Positions 1 to 9,850 of a DNA stretch of 64,000 bases are shown piece by piece. The notes below the pieces were generated by a model. That model worked only from the letters and a program-made list of their open reading frames with translations, did not search any database and was not told where the DNA came from. This DNA is from Rheum nobile (Eukaryota; Streptophyta; Magnoliopsida; Caryophyllales; Polygonaceae), in the NCBI GenBank assembly GCA_027886185.1, contig WOAB01000321.1, positions 1,426,001 through 1,490,000 of the forward strand, written 5' to 3'. The translations under genes were made by a program, and so were the position numbers. Within the stretch, counting starts at the first letter, position 1. Every line of letters starts with the position of its first letter.

Positions 1-596
1 AATGGTCAAATTTGTTAGTTTGATTGACTTATTGTGATGTCATCATTATTTAATGATGACATCACCATAGGTCATGGGTTTAGAAGAAGCTTATTGGGGA
101 CATTTGTCTAATTTCACCATCCTTAAAGGGTCACTTACCCAAAACAGGATTACATTATACAGAGTATATAGATAGATATAGATATTAATAATTATGCCTT
201 TGCGATGCACATAATAGTCTAATGTTTTCATCCAACTTATAAGCAATATTATTACATATGACAATATTTATTTTATTCTTTCATTTAGTGTAATTAATTA
301 ATTGTTAATATTGACCTGTTTAGCATCAATAAAGTTAATTTTAGGTAATTGGTTAGTTTCTATTTTTCAATAGTCTATTTTAAATTAAACCTCATTTCAT
401 AAAATTGGTATCAATGAATTACATATCAATTTTCATTATAGACGTTCACCAATGAATAATTGTAATCAAATAAAGGGTGATTTGGGTAAATATTCACTTT
501 GAAAGATCAAATTAGGTGACTCTATCCCATTGTTTGTTTATTAAGTACATGACCCGCTCCTTCATTCCCCTTTTCTTTGACCCGCGTTGACCGCGT
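1..596. other. AT-rich intergenic DNA, nothing recognised
   Basis: No open frame of useful length and no recognisable domain on either strand. A short run of TAGATA-type simple sequence lies near 160-190. The stretch ends where GTGACA-type motifs begin to accumulate at about 597. Confidence 0.6.
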
Positions 597-1465
597 CTGT
601 GACAGATTGTTTGTGACATAATTTTTGTGACATATTTTTTATGACATTTTTGTGACGGATTATGTCACATACCTGGTGACGATTGTGTCACACACTTGGT
701 GACGATTGTGTCACACACTTGGTGACGGATTCTGTCACATACTTGGTGACGACTCTCTCAACTGTCACACACTTGGTGACACTTGGTGACGGATTCTGTC
801 ACATACTTGATGACAAATTTTGTCACACACTTGGTGAAGATTCGAGTTGTCACCAAAACTAGTAGGTGACGATTCGAGTTGTCACCAAAACTAGTTGGTG
901 AAGATTCGAGTTATCACCAAAACTAGTAGGTGATGATTCGAGTTGGCACCAAAACTAGTTGGTGACGATTCGAGTTGGCACCAAAACTAGTAGATGACGA
1001 TTCGAGTAGTCACCGAAACTACTTGGTGATTTCGAGTTGTAACCGAAACTAGTTGGTGACGATTCGAGTTGTCACAGAAACTACTTGGTGACGATTCGAG
1101 ATGTCACCGAAACTATTTGGTGACGATTCAATTTGTCACCGAAACTAATTGGTGACGATTCGGGATGTCACTGAAATAGTTGGTGACGATTCGAGTTGTC
1201 ATCGAAACTAGTTGGTGACAATTCGAGTTGTCATCAAACTAGTTAGTGACGATTTGAGTTGTTACCGAACGTAGTTGGTGACAATTCGAGTTGTCACCGA
1301 AACTAGTTGGTGACGATTCGAGTTGTCACGGAAATGAGTTAGTGACAATTCAAGTTGTCAACAAAACTACTTGGTGACGATTCGAGTTGTCAACAAAACT
1401 ACTTGGTGACGATTCGAGTTGTCAACAAAACTACTTGGTGACGATTCGAGTTGTCACTAAACTAG
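597..1465. repeat. Tandem array, about 32-bp unit with GTGAC...GTCAC inverted core
   Basis: From about 840 to 1465 a unit of roughly 32 bases repeats about twenty times. Each unit reads TTGGTGACGATTCGAGTTG then TCACCGAAACTAG with point variants. The left part (597-840) has shorter units of 23-24 bases built on TTGGTGACGATTGTGTCACAC. Every unit holds an inverted repeat GTGAC/GTCAC about ten bases apart, so single strands can form a string of small hairpins. There is no coding frame through it. Similar TGACG/GTCAC motifs are common in the subterminal repeats of plant CACTA elements, so derivation from such an end is possible, but no CACTA terminus is seen here. Confidence 0.85.
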
Positions 1466-1479
1466 TTTGTCTAGTTGAA

Positions 1480-1914
1480 TGTGTTAAATTAAGAGCTTAT
1501 TCTCACTGATTTAACATAATGATGTTGTCTTCAATCGAGTAGCAAACATAAGCTTGTTGTCTAGCAAGATTTATGAAGGATGCTTTGCTTGATAGTTAGC
1601 AAGCTTTATCAACTGCTATAGACACAATGCCATTAATAATTTGGTAGTAGAAACAAAGATACATGAAGAAAAAAAAACAATCTATGTGTACATACAAACT
1701 TGAGGTATCAATGTTTCTTTCATTAATTCTTTTCTGCTATCATTTACAAAGAAGCACAAAAACTTAAAAACACATTAGTATCATCATGTCAAAAAAAATC
1801 TCCATGTACATGTTGCCATTGTTGCCGCTTTGTCCACCACCAGATAAGAAAGAAAAATCCCTTCACATGACAAGCAAAGCCAACAAGATTTGTGTTTTAT
1901 CAATCAGAAAGTAC
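1480..1914. other. Non-coding AT-rich stretch
   Basis: No gene or repeat was recognised between the tandem array and the minus-strand gene fragment that ends near 1915. Confidence 0.5.
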
Positions 1915-2455
1915 CTCTTCGTACTCTGATTGCTCAGCTTTGACGGCCAGGCTAGAGCCCACATTTTCCAACCAAGGCTGATTGCTTGTTGGAATACTGG
2001 CTCATTGTCTTTCTCTGTGGCATTTGAGTAAGCTTGCTTGCTTCATCACTTTGGTAATCTCCGGTAGGATCAGCATCACTGCTTGAGTTATAAACAAGCT
2101 CACTTTGATTCTGGATTTCTGACCCTCCAATTTCAACCAATGGACTTTGACATAAGCAAGATGCAGGGTTTTCATGGAATTCACCCTTCCCTGGCGTTAT
2201 CTCGTTTGGCTCACCCATGAAACCAGCTTGTACGGTTCTCATACCGAAAGTAAACTCTTCCCATGCCGTGTGATTCAGATTCAGAAACAACTGATATACT
2301 TTTATTGGATTTGGACGAATTGTCAGTTTGTGGCCAAAGTATCTCCTGCAAACAAAGACAGAGATGTTTAGCCAGAAGTTCAGGAGATCAATGATGATTA
2401 CAATGAATTGCCAAAGTGTACCTTCTACCAGCAAGAATCTTGGCCATGTTTCCAT
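1915..2455 (-). pseudogene. Unrecognised spliced gene fragment (two exons)
   Basis: A minus-strand frame is open over 167 codons (2455-1952), but splice signals suggest it is really two exons. A donor AAG/GTACAC lies after 2422 and an acceptor TTTGTTTGCAG/GAG before 2345, giving a 76-base intron. The upstream exon would end in MAKILAGR. The downstream exon begins RYFGHKLTIRPNPIKVYQ and goes on through a motif HTAWEEFTFGM to a serine- and glutamine-rich tail. The tail reads into a second frame near 1990 that ends about 1918, which suggests a frameshift. I do not recognise the family. It lies just downstream, on the same strand, of the auxin response factor pseudogene but does not resemble the PB1 domain expected there. 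It could be part of the same decayed locus or an unrelated captured exon. Confidence 0.35.
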
Positions 2456-2639
2456 TGTTATTTATGAGTCTTAAGCTTTCAGTTTTGGTGAGCTAGTATC
2501 CTAAAAATGATCATCTAAAGGCATAGATAAACAAATTCACACCGAAACAGAAAACCGCATAATACAAGACAATCATTGAGCTACCAACGCAAGCTCTGAT
2601 CGAGTTTATTATCGCATTCCTTGTATGGGATTGAATATC

Positions 2640-3480
2640 ACGATCTAAACCAAAGTTGGACAGTAAGAAGTTCTGCTAAAGCCCATTATTATCCAAGTAA
2701 TACGATGTTGCATAAGAGGAAGCCTCCAACAGATCAACAACTCCTTTGAATTTTGGTTGGACAACGACCTTTGAGATGGAAGTTTCATTCTTACTTCTAC
2801 TGTCAATCTTATTCTCAAAGTCTGGAATAAAATTGCTTTCAAGCTGAACCACTAAATCTTCAACAATCATGTTTCACACTTAATGGTTTCTTAGGGCGTT
2901 CGATGCAGTTACCTGATTTGTTGAAGGGAACGTAGAACATGATGGAACATCTGCATCTGTGCGGGCTGAATGTGGTTTTACAGCCCCAAGTGATTTCTGC
3001 ATTCCCTGCAGTTGGTTTGGTTGAACTTGGGGTGAATGCATTACTGAACAGGTTGGCATGTTGCTGACTAGTGGTTGTGGCTAATACTGGGACTAAGGAT
3101 TCTGTGGTGTGAGCTGATTTGGTTGAGGATTTTGCAGCTGTTGTGCTGCTTGAGGATGCAAATGTTGGCTAACAGAAAAAAGAAAGTGTTGTTGTTATTG
3201 TTGTTACTGTTGTAATTTCAACAAAAGTTGCAGCTGCAGCTGCTCTGACAAATTGTGTAACATCGATGATCTATGTGACAAGCTCTCTTATAATGACTGT
3301 TGTGGAGATTGGTTCAGCTTTATTGGTGGGAGTTGAACTTGGTGTCTTTGTGAACTGACAGATTGGTTCTCTAGCTGCTGAAACTGCATGTCTGGAGGCA
3401 AGGATGTTGTTGGTACCAAACTCTTGTTGCTAGATACACGAGCTTGATAGGACTGTTATTTGCATTTAGCACTTATTGCT
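2640..3480 (-). pseudogene. Auxin response factor pseudogene, ARF7/ARF19-like middle region
   Basis: Read on the minus strand from about 3440, the sequence encodes a glutamine-rich stretch (DMQFQQLENQSVSSQ, then NLSEQLQLQLLLKLQQ with stop codons in the Q run, then HSPQVQPNQLQGMQ). It continues into HSARTDADVPSCSTFPSTNQ, which matches the serine-rich SCSTSPSTN motif that follows the Q-rich activation region of class-A auxin response factors. After a probable intron, the exon at 2870-2640 gives LLEASSYATSYYLD and, past a stop codon, QNFLLSNFGLDRDIQS, which follows the ARF19 sequence just upstream of its PB1 domain. At least five in-frame stops are present. The B3 DNA-binding domain and the PB1 domain are not seen in the window. 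This is a truncated, non-functional copy, probably moved here as a gene fragment. The assignment rests on remembered family motifs, not on a search. Confidence 0.7.
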
Positions 3481-4331
3481 GCCGAAATTGAGAATATATC
3501 GATAACTTTTGTGAGTTACGGTTTACGGTCTGATCGTCGATCTTCCACCGGGAAAGGTTGCTCTAGACTTGTTCGATGATTCTAGTCTATTCAATGACCT
3601 TCTTGTTAGGTCCTGAATGCGTGCCACATAGAATTTGTCTCTCAGTGTGGCTTTGAAGCAACCCCTCTTCCAGCATTCTCAAATTCCCACTCACAACAGA
3701 ACCTATCATAGAGAATCTAGCTCCATTATATCAATCTACACAACAACCCTATCAATCTACACAAAAGTGCAGGAAATGGTGTTTGGTTTGTTAAAGAAAC
3801 CAAACACTAAGAGATGAATGAACCTGTCACAGGATATTGCCATAGGAGTTTGGTTTGATTTCATTCTCATACCTGAATTATATGAATCTACACAGTAGAA
3901 CCCTCACCAATCGAGCTAAGAAATTAAGGTCTTGGAGCACATTCATATACAGTGTCCGTGAAAATCCTTTTCAAGTTCTTCCATCAAAATCTAGGTATCA
4001 TACAACTTAAAGAGTAAAAACCCGGGTTGCATTTCCTATACATACACTCAACAAACACCGGCATATACAACAACGAAGAATGAAATTTGCTCAGTCTGGG
4101 TTCAACATCCTAACACTAGCTCTCCTATGTCCAAGTTATTGTTTCTAGGAGGATTTATTATGCACAAAGTTCATGATCATCACTGAATGAACAACTTTCA
4201 CTTGAGCATTTGATCAAACACCTTCAAGGCATATCTGGTACTTTGATATAAACAGAATAGAAACCTCAAAATTCCCAATTTTAACCTTCACCGTGCCTAA
4301 AATCAAAAGGACAACACACAAACCTTCTCAT
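3481..4331. other. Non-coding stretch between the ARF fragment and a GC-rich ORF
   Basis: Short frames only, none with recognisable features. The part next to 3480 could hold further decayed ARF exons, but I could not match it. Confidence 0.4.
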
Positions 4332-4641
4332 TTAGAGGGCACTTGGATCAACTAGACATAGGATTCGTAATCCAAATATATCAGATTTCGTGCCGTTTTC
4401 ATCTTCTACAACTTTGTCAAGCCGACGAGTTGCTTCGCGCCAGAAGCAAATCCGCGGCTCTGGCACTGAAAGAGAAGGCAAGCCCGCTTCGCGCCAGAAG
4501 CAAATCCGCGTCTCTGGCACTGAAAGAGAAGGCAAGACGGTGGCGCCAGAAGCGAAAGCGAGGCGGCGCAGACGCCCATAGGATGACGAGGATGTCGCCG
4601 AGAAGCGCCCGAGAGAAATTTCGAGAGAAGAGAGAAGGCAA
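4332..4641 (-). CDS. Hypothetical GC-rich ORFs across an internal duplication
   Basis: Open frames occur on both strands here. Two minus-strand frames (4641-4417 and 4535-4332) overlap, and a plus-strand frame runs 4343-4681. The minus strand is slightly favoured because a CT-rich, leader-like stretch lies just upstream at 4650-4610. The translations are arginine-, serine- and phenylalanine-rich repeats with no known domain. The open frames are largely a by-product of high GC content and of a 54-bp tandem duplication, which is a multiple of three. It may be a first exon of a lost gene or simply non-coding. I assign no function. Confidence 0.2.
4432..4539. repeat. Two-copy 54-bp tandem duplication
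   Basis: The unit begins GCTTCGCGCCAGAAGCAAAT at 4432 and again at 4486 with about one base difference per copy. A partial third match (GCGCCAGAAGC) follows at 4550. Confidence 0.9.
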
Positions 4642-4762
4642 AGGGAGAGAGGTAAAGCTTTTATATTGGATATTTAGCTAAATAAAAAAAATATGAATAT
4701 CAGCGTGTTAATAAGATGAATTTAAGTGCATTATTTGCCAATTGTCTCTCAAATAAATTATA

Positions 4763-5021
4763 CTTCATCCGTCCCTTATTGATGTTTTCGTTTCGTTTTT
4801 GTATATTATTTATAGTTGAAGAGAATCTTTAAAATTTCTCCCAATATATAAGCAAAAACATAGTCATGTGGGGTCTTGTTTGATTCATCTTAACGAGTAC
4901 TTTGATAATATCAAAAAATTATAATTTTTATTAATATGTAATTAGAGATATTAACGATACAAAACTCGTCTTGGCAAGTACACCATGTCAAATCGGGAAG
5001 ATCAATAAGGGACGGAGGGAG
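4763..5021. mobile_element. Stowaway-type MITE (Tc1/mariner-like)
   Basis: The left end reads CTTCATCCGTCCCTTATTGAT and the right end ATCAATAAGGGACGGAGGGAG, an imperfect terminal inverted repeat carrying the typical Stowaway CTCCCTCCGTCCC sequence. It is flanked by TA at 4761-4762 and TA at 5022-5023, the expected target duplication. The element is 259 bp, AT-rich inside and codes for nothing. It would need a mariner-type transposase supplied elsewhere. Confidence 0.93.
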
Positions 5022-5023
5022 TA

Positions 5024-5779
5024 CATATCTGTGATTGCAATCGTACTCTCTGCCATTTTTCCTTTTAGATTATAACTAAACTATTATTAAAATAAAATCA
5101 TTAATTTTATTAATGATGTAATCTTTTTAGTAGGATTAATAGCAAGATTTTAATGCAACAATTTTATAATAAGGAAATAAATATACAAATATATATGAAT
5201 ATAAAATTGGAGAAAATATCAAGATTAACGAAACACTATATTTGATATATATGAATATAAAATTGAAAAAAGTATCAAGATCAACGAACACTCACACCTT
5301 GCTCTCGTTAAAGTTGTCTTTAGCCCTTGTACGGTGAACCTCAACATGAAGATTTTTAAGATCCGTTATGATTCTTTTTCAGCAAGTGCTAACAAATTTT
5401 GACTTCATGGGAATAAATCAAGTACACTACAATGAAAATTTCAAGCAACAAAATTATGTACTATGGTATATATTCAAAAAATCGTAAACATCAAAAGGAA
5501 AATTTAGTTTAATCATGTAATAATCTGTTAGCAAAATTGTATTTAGGCAATCAAATCTTGTACATTTATAAAACAATCAAGTTACTCTTAAGTTTTATCT
5601 AATTATAGAAAAATTACATTAAGTAATTTACCGTGCAAAAAAAAAGAGGCGGATTTTTGCTCGTTTCATAAACTCGCTTAAGAGTCAGATTCCGATGAAA
5701 CGGATGTTTACGGTAAAATGTGAAGAGAAATGAGAACCAACCATTTTGAGACGATAGAAGACTATGATGGATATTCTAT
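5024..5779. other. AT-rich intergenic DNA
   Basis: No gene seen. A short near-direct repeat (atatatgaatataaaattg) occurs around 5192 and 5248. Confidence 0.5.
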
Positions 5780-7090
5780 CATAGCAAACATACATCACCC
5801 TACACTTCATGGTCAACATTTTACCATTGACCGTTGATCGGTCAAATTGAGTTTTGCCCTTTTTGTTCGGATCATTTTTTTGAATTTTTTATTCTTGTTT
5901 TTCTACACATTTTCATTATGAAATTGTTTCTAAAAAATTGAACAATTGCCTATTGAATTTGAACAATTGTATAATAAAAGTTGAACAATTTTTTTGCACA
6001 ATATATAAAGTTGAACAATTGTACCAAAAATGTTATTTCTTTATAGTTAGACAATTGTTTTCACTAAGCAAAGGTTTTTTTTTTTTCCGACAATTTTTTT
6101 TTCGGGCAAATGTTTTTTCTTCATTTTTTTCTTGTTTTCTTTCACGCTTTTATCATAAAATTGTTTTTAAAAAAGTTGAACAATTCCCTATTTCATTTCA
6201 ACAATTGTATGTTACAAGTTGAACAAATTTTTTTGAACAATATATAAAGTTGAATAATTATACTAAAAAAGTTGAACAATTGTATCTTAAAGTTGAATAA
6301 TTTCGTTTTTGTAGTTAGACATCTGTTTTCACTATGCAATAGTTAATTTTGTTATTTGTTTTGTTACCAATTTTTTACCGGCCAAAACATTTTTCCCATT
6401 TTTTATTCTTGTTTTCCTCAAAAACTTGTTTCTAAAAAATTGAACAACTCCCTCTTGAATTTGAACAATTGTATCTTACAAGTTAAACAATTTTTTTAAC
6501 AATATATAAAGTACGTTGAACAATTGTAACAAAAATCTTGAACAATATTTATTTCATGAAAATTCAAACTTCTAACAAAAGATAAATTGAACAATAATTC
6601 ATTAAAATTTGAAAAACTGTTCAATAAACTTGAAGTTTTGTTTATAAGGTAATATAAACTTAAGTACAAATCAAAATATGCAAAACATAAACCCTAAGCC
6701 CTAAATCCTAAATGTGTGGGAAAACAAGAATAGTAAATCCGACAAAAACGGTCACCCCCTAAAAAATTATAAAAAAAAAAAAATGGTTCCACATTAATAT
6801 ACAATTGTTCAAATTTATATACATAGATAACATAGTTGTCTAACTATAAACATGAATTTGTTCAACTTTAAGATACAACTGTTCAACTTTTCAGATATAA
6901 TTGTTCAACTTTAATATTGTTCAAATTTTAGTTGTTCAATTTCTAACATATAATTGTTCAACTATTAGAACTAATTGTTCATTTTTTTCATAAAAAGTTT
7001 ATAATGAAAACTTGGGCGTTGATTGGTCAACGATCGGTCAACGCTTTGTCGTTGACCAGGATTGGGTGTGGTATGATGTATGCTAATATT
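5780..7090. mobile_element. Foldback-like AT-rich element with imperfect terminal inverted repeats
   Basis: The sequence at about 5785-5850 (CATACATCACCCTACAC, GGTCAAC, TTGACCGTTGATCGGTCAA) reappears in inverted form at about 7015-7085 (GTTGATTGGTCAACGATCGGTCAACG ... ATGATGTATG, cited in parts). Inside, the left half carries TTGAACAATT motifs and the right half the complement AATTGTTCAA; TTATAGTTAGACAA at 6042 is mirrored near 6827-6842. The whole could fold into a long hairpin. No coding capacity and no target duplication could be fixed. It may be a foldback or MULE-derived MITE-like element. Confidence 0.45.
5885..6560. repeat. About 2.6 tandem copies of a 240-280 bp unit
   Basis: Each copy starts with a T-rich TTTTTTATTCTTGTTTT stretch, then TTTCTAAAAAATTGAACAA, CCCTATT, several TTGAACAATTGTA motifs, AATATATAAAGTTGAA and TAGTTAGACA. 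Copies begin near 5885, 6120 and 6400. The third is incomplete. Confidence 0.75.
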
Positions 7091-7284
7091 AAAAGGATTG
7101 ACCTAGAATGCTTCTGACGTTTCACTCCAAGGGTGCTCCTCACATGACTATTTAGATATATATAAAGTCAACAACCATAAAGGACGTGTGTGCCTACTGA
7201 AGGATTCAATTAAATTGACGGGATCAACTAAAGGAGTTACCTTTTCAAAATAAGAAAAAAGCAGAATCGTCGCAGAGACGCTTC

Positions 7285-7410
7285 ATTTAATCCGTCTCTC
7301 TCTCTCTTTCTCTCACCCTCCCTCTCCCGCTCCCTCACCCTCACCCTCTCCCTCTCTTCTCTTCTCTTCCTCCTTCTATCCTTCCCACCCTCCCACCCTC
7401 CATCCCTCTA
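7285..7410. repeat. CT-rich low-complexity tract
   Basis: A polypyrimidine run (TCTCTCTCTCTCTTTCTC, then CCCTCNCCCT variants) precedes the first of two LTR-like direct repeats. It could be an old leader or LTR promoter tract, but no TATA box or ORF is tied to it. Confidence 0.6.
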
Positions 7411-8132
7411 CAACTGATGTGTATCGGCCAACCTTCAACACCGACAACATGTCCATGGCGACCGCGTCCCTGGCGTCCCTCATGGCGCCACTGCCTATGT
7501 TCCATATGGTCTTATAATATTTCTAGGCTTTTCTGGACTTAGCAGAGCGTGACAACGAATTTTAATCTAGTTTGATCCTAGATTATAGGTTCGCAAAGAG
7601 TCTAGATTTGATTAGCTTTGTGTGACAACGATTGTTATTCGCAAAGGGTCTAGATTTGATTATCGTTTGAAAGGAGTTAGTAGAAACATTAGATAGTTTA
7701 CCTTTAGACAGGTTCAGACAATTTTCAGACAGATATCCATAAGTTTACTAAGACATTGTTGTGGGGATCCCTAGTCCTAGAATCTTTTTTCCAATTGTTT
7801 ACAACCTTCCTTTGCAATTCTTTTTTCTTAGTTGTTAATCAAACGAATATACCTTTTTACGACTTAGCTTACTAGTTTTAGTTACAATAGGCACTACATA
7901 GTCCTCGAGGGAACGTCACTTGAAAAGCTACAACTGATCCCATAAGCGTGACTACAAATGTATGGATCAAATGTTAGTTTTGATCATTGTTTTGGGTCTT
8001 GCTTTTCGTAGGTACCGTCAACATGGCTCGTTGACAATCAGATTGGCACCTGCCTGACTGCTACGACGTTGACGCTCATTACGTGGCACGAGAACCACGC
8101 ACAACTAGCCATCACCCCACCGCGCCTCCAAG

Positions 8133-8405
8133 TTGCACCTTGAGGCCTTTGCCGGCTACGACGACCCCGCTGAGTTCTTGGAGTGGGCCCGACATAAGGC
8201 TTACTTTTTTAGTTATCAGGACTACGACAAGTATAAGCAACTCGATGTTGCCATTCATTGCTTCACCGGCTACGCCCTGAAATGGTGGTTCCGACTTGAA
8301 AAGGATCGATGGAGCCGTGGTTGGCAGCCCGTTGTCACTTGGGAGCAACTGGTCTATCTCATGACACGACACTTTGCCCCAAATTTTTCCCAATGGCCCA
8401 CGTAG
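8133..8405 (+). pseudogene. Ty3/gypsy gag fragment (Retrotrans_gag)
   Basis: The 90-codon frame has the hallmark gag pattern: FAGYDDPAEFLEWARH, then YFFSYQDYDKYKQLDVA, TGYALKWWFRLEK and VTWEQLVYLMTRHFAP. This is the retrotransposon capsid-type domain of plant Ty3/gypsy elements (PF03732 family). Codons for ASK continue in the same frame just upstream of the first Met, so the start shown is arbitrary. The frame stops after NFSQWPT, where capsid proteins normally continue for another 60-80 residues. It is a fragment inside a decayed LTR element and has no companion zinc knuckle. Confidence 0.85.
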
Positions 8406-9000
8406 CGCGTATACGTCGTCTTTCTATGCTTCATCAGGTCACCACCGAGAGAGACCCAATAGTGTCACAGCACCAGGCCACGATGCATGCCCTCGCGCAC
8501 GCGCCACTCGCACACCATGCAACGCCATGCTCGCTCCAGCGCCCGTCGCGACCATCGTTGTGGCAATCAGCGCGCGCGACGCTCGTTGCAATGGCCATTG
8601 AAACGACTGCGCTGCCAATGCCTTGCGCAATAACCGCGACTGCGCCCCATGTAGAGATCGAGCCAGCGCCCAGCGTATCGCCCACATCCTCTCCAGCGCT
8701 GCCTTTACCCGCAAAGCTTGTGCCCACACTGGTACACTTCCAACGCAACGCCCACACTCACTTCGATTTTTACCACGGTGCCTGCGCACGCGTCGGCGCC
8801 TTGCGTAACGATTGCCCCGACCCTCAATGCCATGATTGCGCCAGCGTTCAATGCGAAGCTCATTCCAGCATCCACTGTGACGCACATGCCAGCTTGTGTT
8901 TTTGGCGCACAGCTCCACCCCACCTTCTTCTCTAAGAAGAGGAGACGCGCCACCATAACTCGTCTGTTCTCCCTCCATCCACCACCATGAAGCTAGGATG
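8406..9000. other. GC-rich alanine/threonine low-complexity stretch after gag
   Basis: Frames are open on both strands, the longest being 208 codons plus and 179 codons minus. The translations are compositionally biased (Ala, Pro, Thr, His, Arg) with no domain. The open frames are best explained by GC content and CG-rich imperfect repeats such as CACGCGCC and GCGCC. It was probably once the gag C-terminal or linker region. Confidence 0.45.
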
Positions 9001-9140
9001 CTTTGTATCTAAGATGTTGAGAATGATGCGTATCGGCCAGCCACCAACACCAATAACGTGTCCATGGCGACCACGTCTCTAGCGTCCCCCATTGTGCCAT
9101 CCTATGTTCCCTATGATCTTATAATATTTCTATTTTGAGG

Positions 9141-9850
9141 TTTTTTGTTTGGATATTGTGAAACTTTACGTTTTGAGATTATTTTCCTATTTCAGTCATT
9201 TCTATATTTGGCATTTCTATTTTTGGGCGTGTATGGATCAAAATTGTTCTAGTTCGATTCCATCTAGCCGATCATGTTCGTCTAGATCCGAGGCTATCAC
9301 GTTGGTTCTTGATTCCCGCTCACCCCACCCTCGATCCATTCGAGTACAAGAGCATCGCCGACATCCAAACCCTTGGAGGCCGTCACCTATCCGAGCATCC
9401 AAAGAAGATCCATTCGAGAAGTGATTGTTCCTTGACCAAGATTTGGCCCCGACGCATCTGAGGATGTGAATCATATCAACAAGTACCCTACGTTATCCAG
9501 AGATCGAACACACACAATTCTCCTCGCTTTCCAGAGATCGAACACACAAGTTTTTTCGATGCTAAATCAAGAGTAAAGGTAACGAGTTTTAACCTAAAAA
9601 TCTGGATGTTCGTGATAATAGCTTCAACTCAAAAAAACGGTGTTCATACACATGTTTATCTTATGCAGCGCCTGTGTAATGCATAAGAAACATATGTCTA
9701 TTTTGTTTAATCTGTTAAAACTTCACATGAGTGTACATTAAATAAAAAGTATTTATTATGTTTTATATTGCTAAATTCTCAAAATGATGAAGTAGACAAC
9801 GAAACGTTTGCAGTTTATCACGAAAGCAAGAAAAGGAAACAGATGCTGAA
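9141..9850. other. Stretch without a supported gene
   Basis: A 91-codon plus frame at 9149-9424 has a serine/arginine-rich translation and no recognisable domain. A short direct repeat (CCAGAGATCGAACACACA) lies at 9497 and 9532. The rest is AT-rich. Confidence 0.4.

Larger units (their letters stand above)
7419..9250 (+). mobile_element. Degenerate LTR retrotransposon remnant with gag
   Basis: A block starting TGTGTATCGGCCAACC at 7419 and running through CATGTCCATGGCGACC and GGTCTTATAATATTTCTA (to about 7530) is repeated at 9026-9140 in the same direction with many substitutions. A second shared piece, TGTATGGATCAAA, occurs at 7958 and 9231. These look like the remains of two LTRs. Between them is a recognisable Ty3/gypsy gag fragment. 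No protease, reverse transcriptase or integrase survives, so the element is deleted internally or was non-autonomous. Exact ends and target duplication could not be set. Confidence 0.5.

Noticed and set aside
163..215. Helitron 3' end near TGCGATGCACATAATAG
   Set aside because: The hairpin is too degenerate and no CTRR terminus or matching 5' end is seen.
597..1465. CRISPR-like array
   Set aside because: Units are contiguous with no unique spacers and the genome is clearly a plant's.
8434..8978. 179- and 107-codon minus-strand frames opposite the gag remnant
   Set aside because: GC-rich low-complexity sequence with open frames on both strands and no domain.
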